A stretch of DNA of 64,000 nucleotides from Rufibacter glacialis. GTDB lineage: Bacteria > Bacteroidota > Bacteroidia > Cytophagales > Hymenobacteraceae. This document shows positions 62,190 through 64,000 of this stretch, piece after piece. The stretch spans positions 372,001-436,000 of the forward strand of contig NZ_VKKZ01000022.1 of assembly GCF_008271745.1 (NCBI RefSeq), read 5' to 3'. A program made the position numbers and the translations under genes. The notes beneath the pieces are model-generated. The model was not told the origin of the DNA. It was given only the letters and a program-made list of their open reading frames with translations, and searched no databases. Each line of letters begins with the position of its first letter. Position 1 is the stretch's first letter.

Positions 62190-63299
62190 ATGAGCAATTT
62201 TGTGAATACAATGCATATTTTAGGACGGTTTCCTGAGCTTAGTGATAACCAACCATTATTAAATTGGTTAGGAACTTATGGAGGGGATGTTTGGCATGAA
62301 ACACCTGTGTCAGATGAAGGATATATTACTGTTATAGTACAATCTAAAAGTAAGCTAAATATTTTTGCTGCTCTGTTGCAGCGCGATATAAGTCGGATTG
62401 ATGAAGGTATAATAGATAATAAACTTGTACGTACAGATGATTTTGATCTTACAATTCATGGAGCGCAAGCGGTTCCATCTGGTATGGCTGCACTGATAGT
62501 AGGAGCAGAAACAGGAGCATCAAGTACTAATATTCATGCAATAAGGCCAATAGTTGATCTTAGAGTAGATAAGCCTCAAATATCTTGGGAGGTAGAAGTA
62601 ATGTCAAATACTACGCTTAAAACCTTTAATATTAATTCTCAACAAGTTCTAACAAAGGTAAATGAGGTCAAATTAAAAAAAAGTGAAAGAATTGAAATTG
62701 CAAAGGAGAAAACAAAGCCTACTAGTGATTGGTTAGAAGAAAATGAATGCCACCATGTAACAACATGGAGTTCTTTAGCAAGACAAATGGCAGGTACTGC
62801 ATCTACAACCGCCGACCGGGCATTTGCAATTTGGGTCAGTGTTCGCCAAAGAATGGTTTATGATGGTAATATAACTAATATTAGTGAATTTACTTGTTCT
62901 GATAATTTAACAATCAATCAAAATGGATGGCGTGGAATATGTGATGAATGGGCAGTTGTCCAAATTACTCTTTTAAGAGCTTTAGGAATTCCTGCTACAT
63001 TAAAATTTTTAATATGGAATAACGGTGATGTCGGACATGCATGCCTTGAATGGAACGATAATGGCAATTGGCGCCATATGGATGCATTATGGAATGCTTT
63101 TGATGATAGGGCAATTTACAGGAAAAACGGTGCTTTAAATGTAACTGTAATGGATGGTACCTCGCCAAGAGATTCGCGTTATGGCGGCCTAGCATGGGGA
63201 GTACTTGACGTTCCAGGTGATCAAAGGTTTTATCCTTATGGAGACTTTATCATCAATCCAACTTACCCGGGAAATCAACGGCCAGGTTACAGTTACTAG
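62190..63299 (+). CDS. Transglutaminase-fold protein of unknown role
   Basis: 369 residues, cytosolic (no signal peptide or membrane helix). The N-terminal 190 residues are not recognised (DVWHETPVSDEGYITVIVQSK, beta-rich). The C-terminal part, about 205-330, has the transglutaminase-like papain fold: FAIWVSVRQRMVYDG, WRGICDEWAVVQITLLRALGIPATL, GDVGHACLEW and NWRHMDALWNAF. The predicted triad is Cys251-His283-Asp298, all present, so it is likely an active protease or acyltransferase. Strongly AT-rich codons suggest transfer. Follows the membrane protein by 63 bases and may share its transcript. Confidence 0.8.
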   Translation: MSNFVNTMHILGRFPELSDNQPLLNWLGTYGGDVWHETPVSDEGYITVIVQSKSKLNIFAALLQRDISRIDEGIIDNKLVRTDDFDLTIHGAQAVPSGMAALIVGAETGASSTNIHAIRPIVDLRVDKPQISWEVEVMSNTTLKTFNINSQQVLTKVNEVKLKKSERIEIAKEKTKPTSDWLEENECHHVTTWSSLARQMAGTASTTADRAFAIWVSVRQRMVYDGNITNISEFTCSDNLTINQNGWRGICDEWAVVQITLLRALGIPATLKFLIWNNGDVGHACLEWNDNGNWRHMDALWNAFDDRAIYRKNGALNVTVMDGTSPRDSRYGGLAWGVLDVPGDQRFYPYGDFIINPTYPGNQRPGYSY

Positions 63300-63648
63300 T
63301 TAAGTTAATGTGCAATTTTCAACTTTATAAATTAACCTGTAGCTTCCTAAAGATTATAAGTTAATAGTGCATTTAATCAATTTGCCGAACAGTTCTTTTG
63401 ATGACAATATCAACAAATGAAATTATCCGATAACGCTCTTAACGAATAGAAGTTGCGCTTCCATTTTTGTACTTAGTTGGCTACTAATTAAGCGGTATAA
63501 GTATGTGATTTTTAATATATCAGTGCAATAGGGATAATATGTTTGCTAATTGTGCATTTAGATAGTGTCCATACTGCTGCCTTAGTAATTATGTATTAAG
63601 AAAGTTTTGAGGGCATTCCTTTTTTGTAAAACAGTAAATAAAATAAAA
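63300..63648. other. AT-rich intergenic region without a gene
   Basis: No coding frame, repeat or structured RNA recognised in 349 bases. Confidence 0.4.
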
Positions 63649-64000
63649 ATGAAAACCCTTTATCTGATTTTAATGATAGTTTTAGTTACTAATTTAAATT
63701 CTTTGGGACAAAGTGTGAACAAAATTTTAGAAAACGGGAAACTAATTAAGAGGCAAGAAAAGATATTTTTAGAATATAATAATGGAAAATTATTTTACGA
63801 CTATGGTAAGGTTCCTGTTGATTTCAATCCTTTAACAGATTCAAGTATTTTTTTGATAGATAATACTTCTGTTAATATATGGATCAAATCATTGAATCCT
63901 CTAAAATTTAATAATAAATTTAATATAATTGAAATAGAAGATATAATTGAAAGTAATTACAATGAAGCATTCGGAAAATTAATTAAAGGATTATCAAGCC
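63649..64000 (+). CDS. Secreted protein of unknown function (3' end outside window)
   Basis: Begins ATG at 63649 with a clear signal peptide (MKTLYLILMIVLVTNLNSLG, then QSVNKILENG). The frame stays open through 117 codons to the window edge, so the gene is cut. The visible part is rich in Asn, Ile and Lys (SLNPLKFNNKFNIIEIEDIIE) and resembles no family I know. AT-rich like the three genes before it. Confidence 0.7.
   Translation, partial: MKTLYLILMIVLVTNLNSLGQSVNKILENGKLIKRQEKIFLEYNNGKLFYDYGKVPVDFNPLTDSSIFLIDNTSVNIWIKSLNPLKFNNKFNIIEIEDIIESNYNEAFGKLIKGLSS

Overview
This 64 kb window looks like chromosome of a Bacteroidota species, most likely Cytophagales / Hymenobacteraceae (Rufibacter- or Pontibacter-like; inferred from gene content and moderately high GC, not from a marker gene). 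Supporting signs are a SusC/SusD pair, a type IX secretion C-terminal sorting domain, TonB receptors with an N-terminal carboxypeptidase-regulatory-like domain, weak Shine-Dalgarno sequences, and promoters of the Bacteroidota form TTTG-N19-TAnnTTTG (clearest before tRNA-Glu).

Layout. 0-11 kb is an AT-richer, accessory-looking block: a sulfatase cut by the left edge, gene remnants, a T9SS-exported repeat protein flanked by 78-bp direct repeats that resemble a tRNA 3' end plus terminator, an AraC regulator divergent from an acetyltransferase / hydrolase / cupin / cyclophilin-like cluster, an MBL-fold lipoprotein and tRNA-Glu. 11-27 kb is GC-richer housekeeping: an orphan acidic protein, an inosine/xanthosine triphosphatase, RNA 2'-phosphotransferase, a tricorn-like protease, a siderophore receptor plus PepSY protein behind two Fur-like palindromes, an amidase, and an overlapping P1 peptidase / class IV aminotransferase pair.

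27.6-51.4 kb is a large glucuronoxylan utilisation locus. GH10 xylanase, GH67 and GH115 alpha-glucuronidases and a GH43 enzyme release xylose and (methyl)glucuronate; SusC/SusD import oligomers; UxuA and an SDR (possible fructuronate reductase) fit the glucuronate branch; XylA, XylB and a transaldolase-like aldolase serve the xylose branch. Two LacI-type regulators sit at the two divergent promoters, and each has matching palindromic operators in the sequence. Glucuronate isomerase and an inner-membrane sugar transporter are not in the window.

51.4-59.3 kb is housekeeping: MBL-fold hydrolase, small membrane protein, HrpB helicase, YciE-like ferritin-fold protein, lytic transglycosylase and a sigma factor overlapping a cupin-type anti-sigma factor. 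59.4-64 kb is strikingly AT-rich and looks horizontally acquired: a soluble histidine kinase and its response regulator, a 32-bp perfect palindrome, a one-pass membrane protein with a Gly-Thr-Thr-Ser repeat tail, a cytosolic transglutaminase-fold protein, and a secreted protein cut by the right edge. This is the best candidate for an undescribed module.

The intergenic DNA carries several repeat families: a widespread hairpin of form GTTTTAGGGC-GTTTT-loop-AAAAC-GCCCTAAAAC (about ten copies), an 87-bp palindromic element (three copies), a 73-bp sequence (two copies) and double TTGTTGGTG hairpins (two loci). No insertion sequence, phage or CRISPR array was seen.
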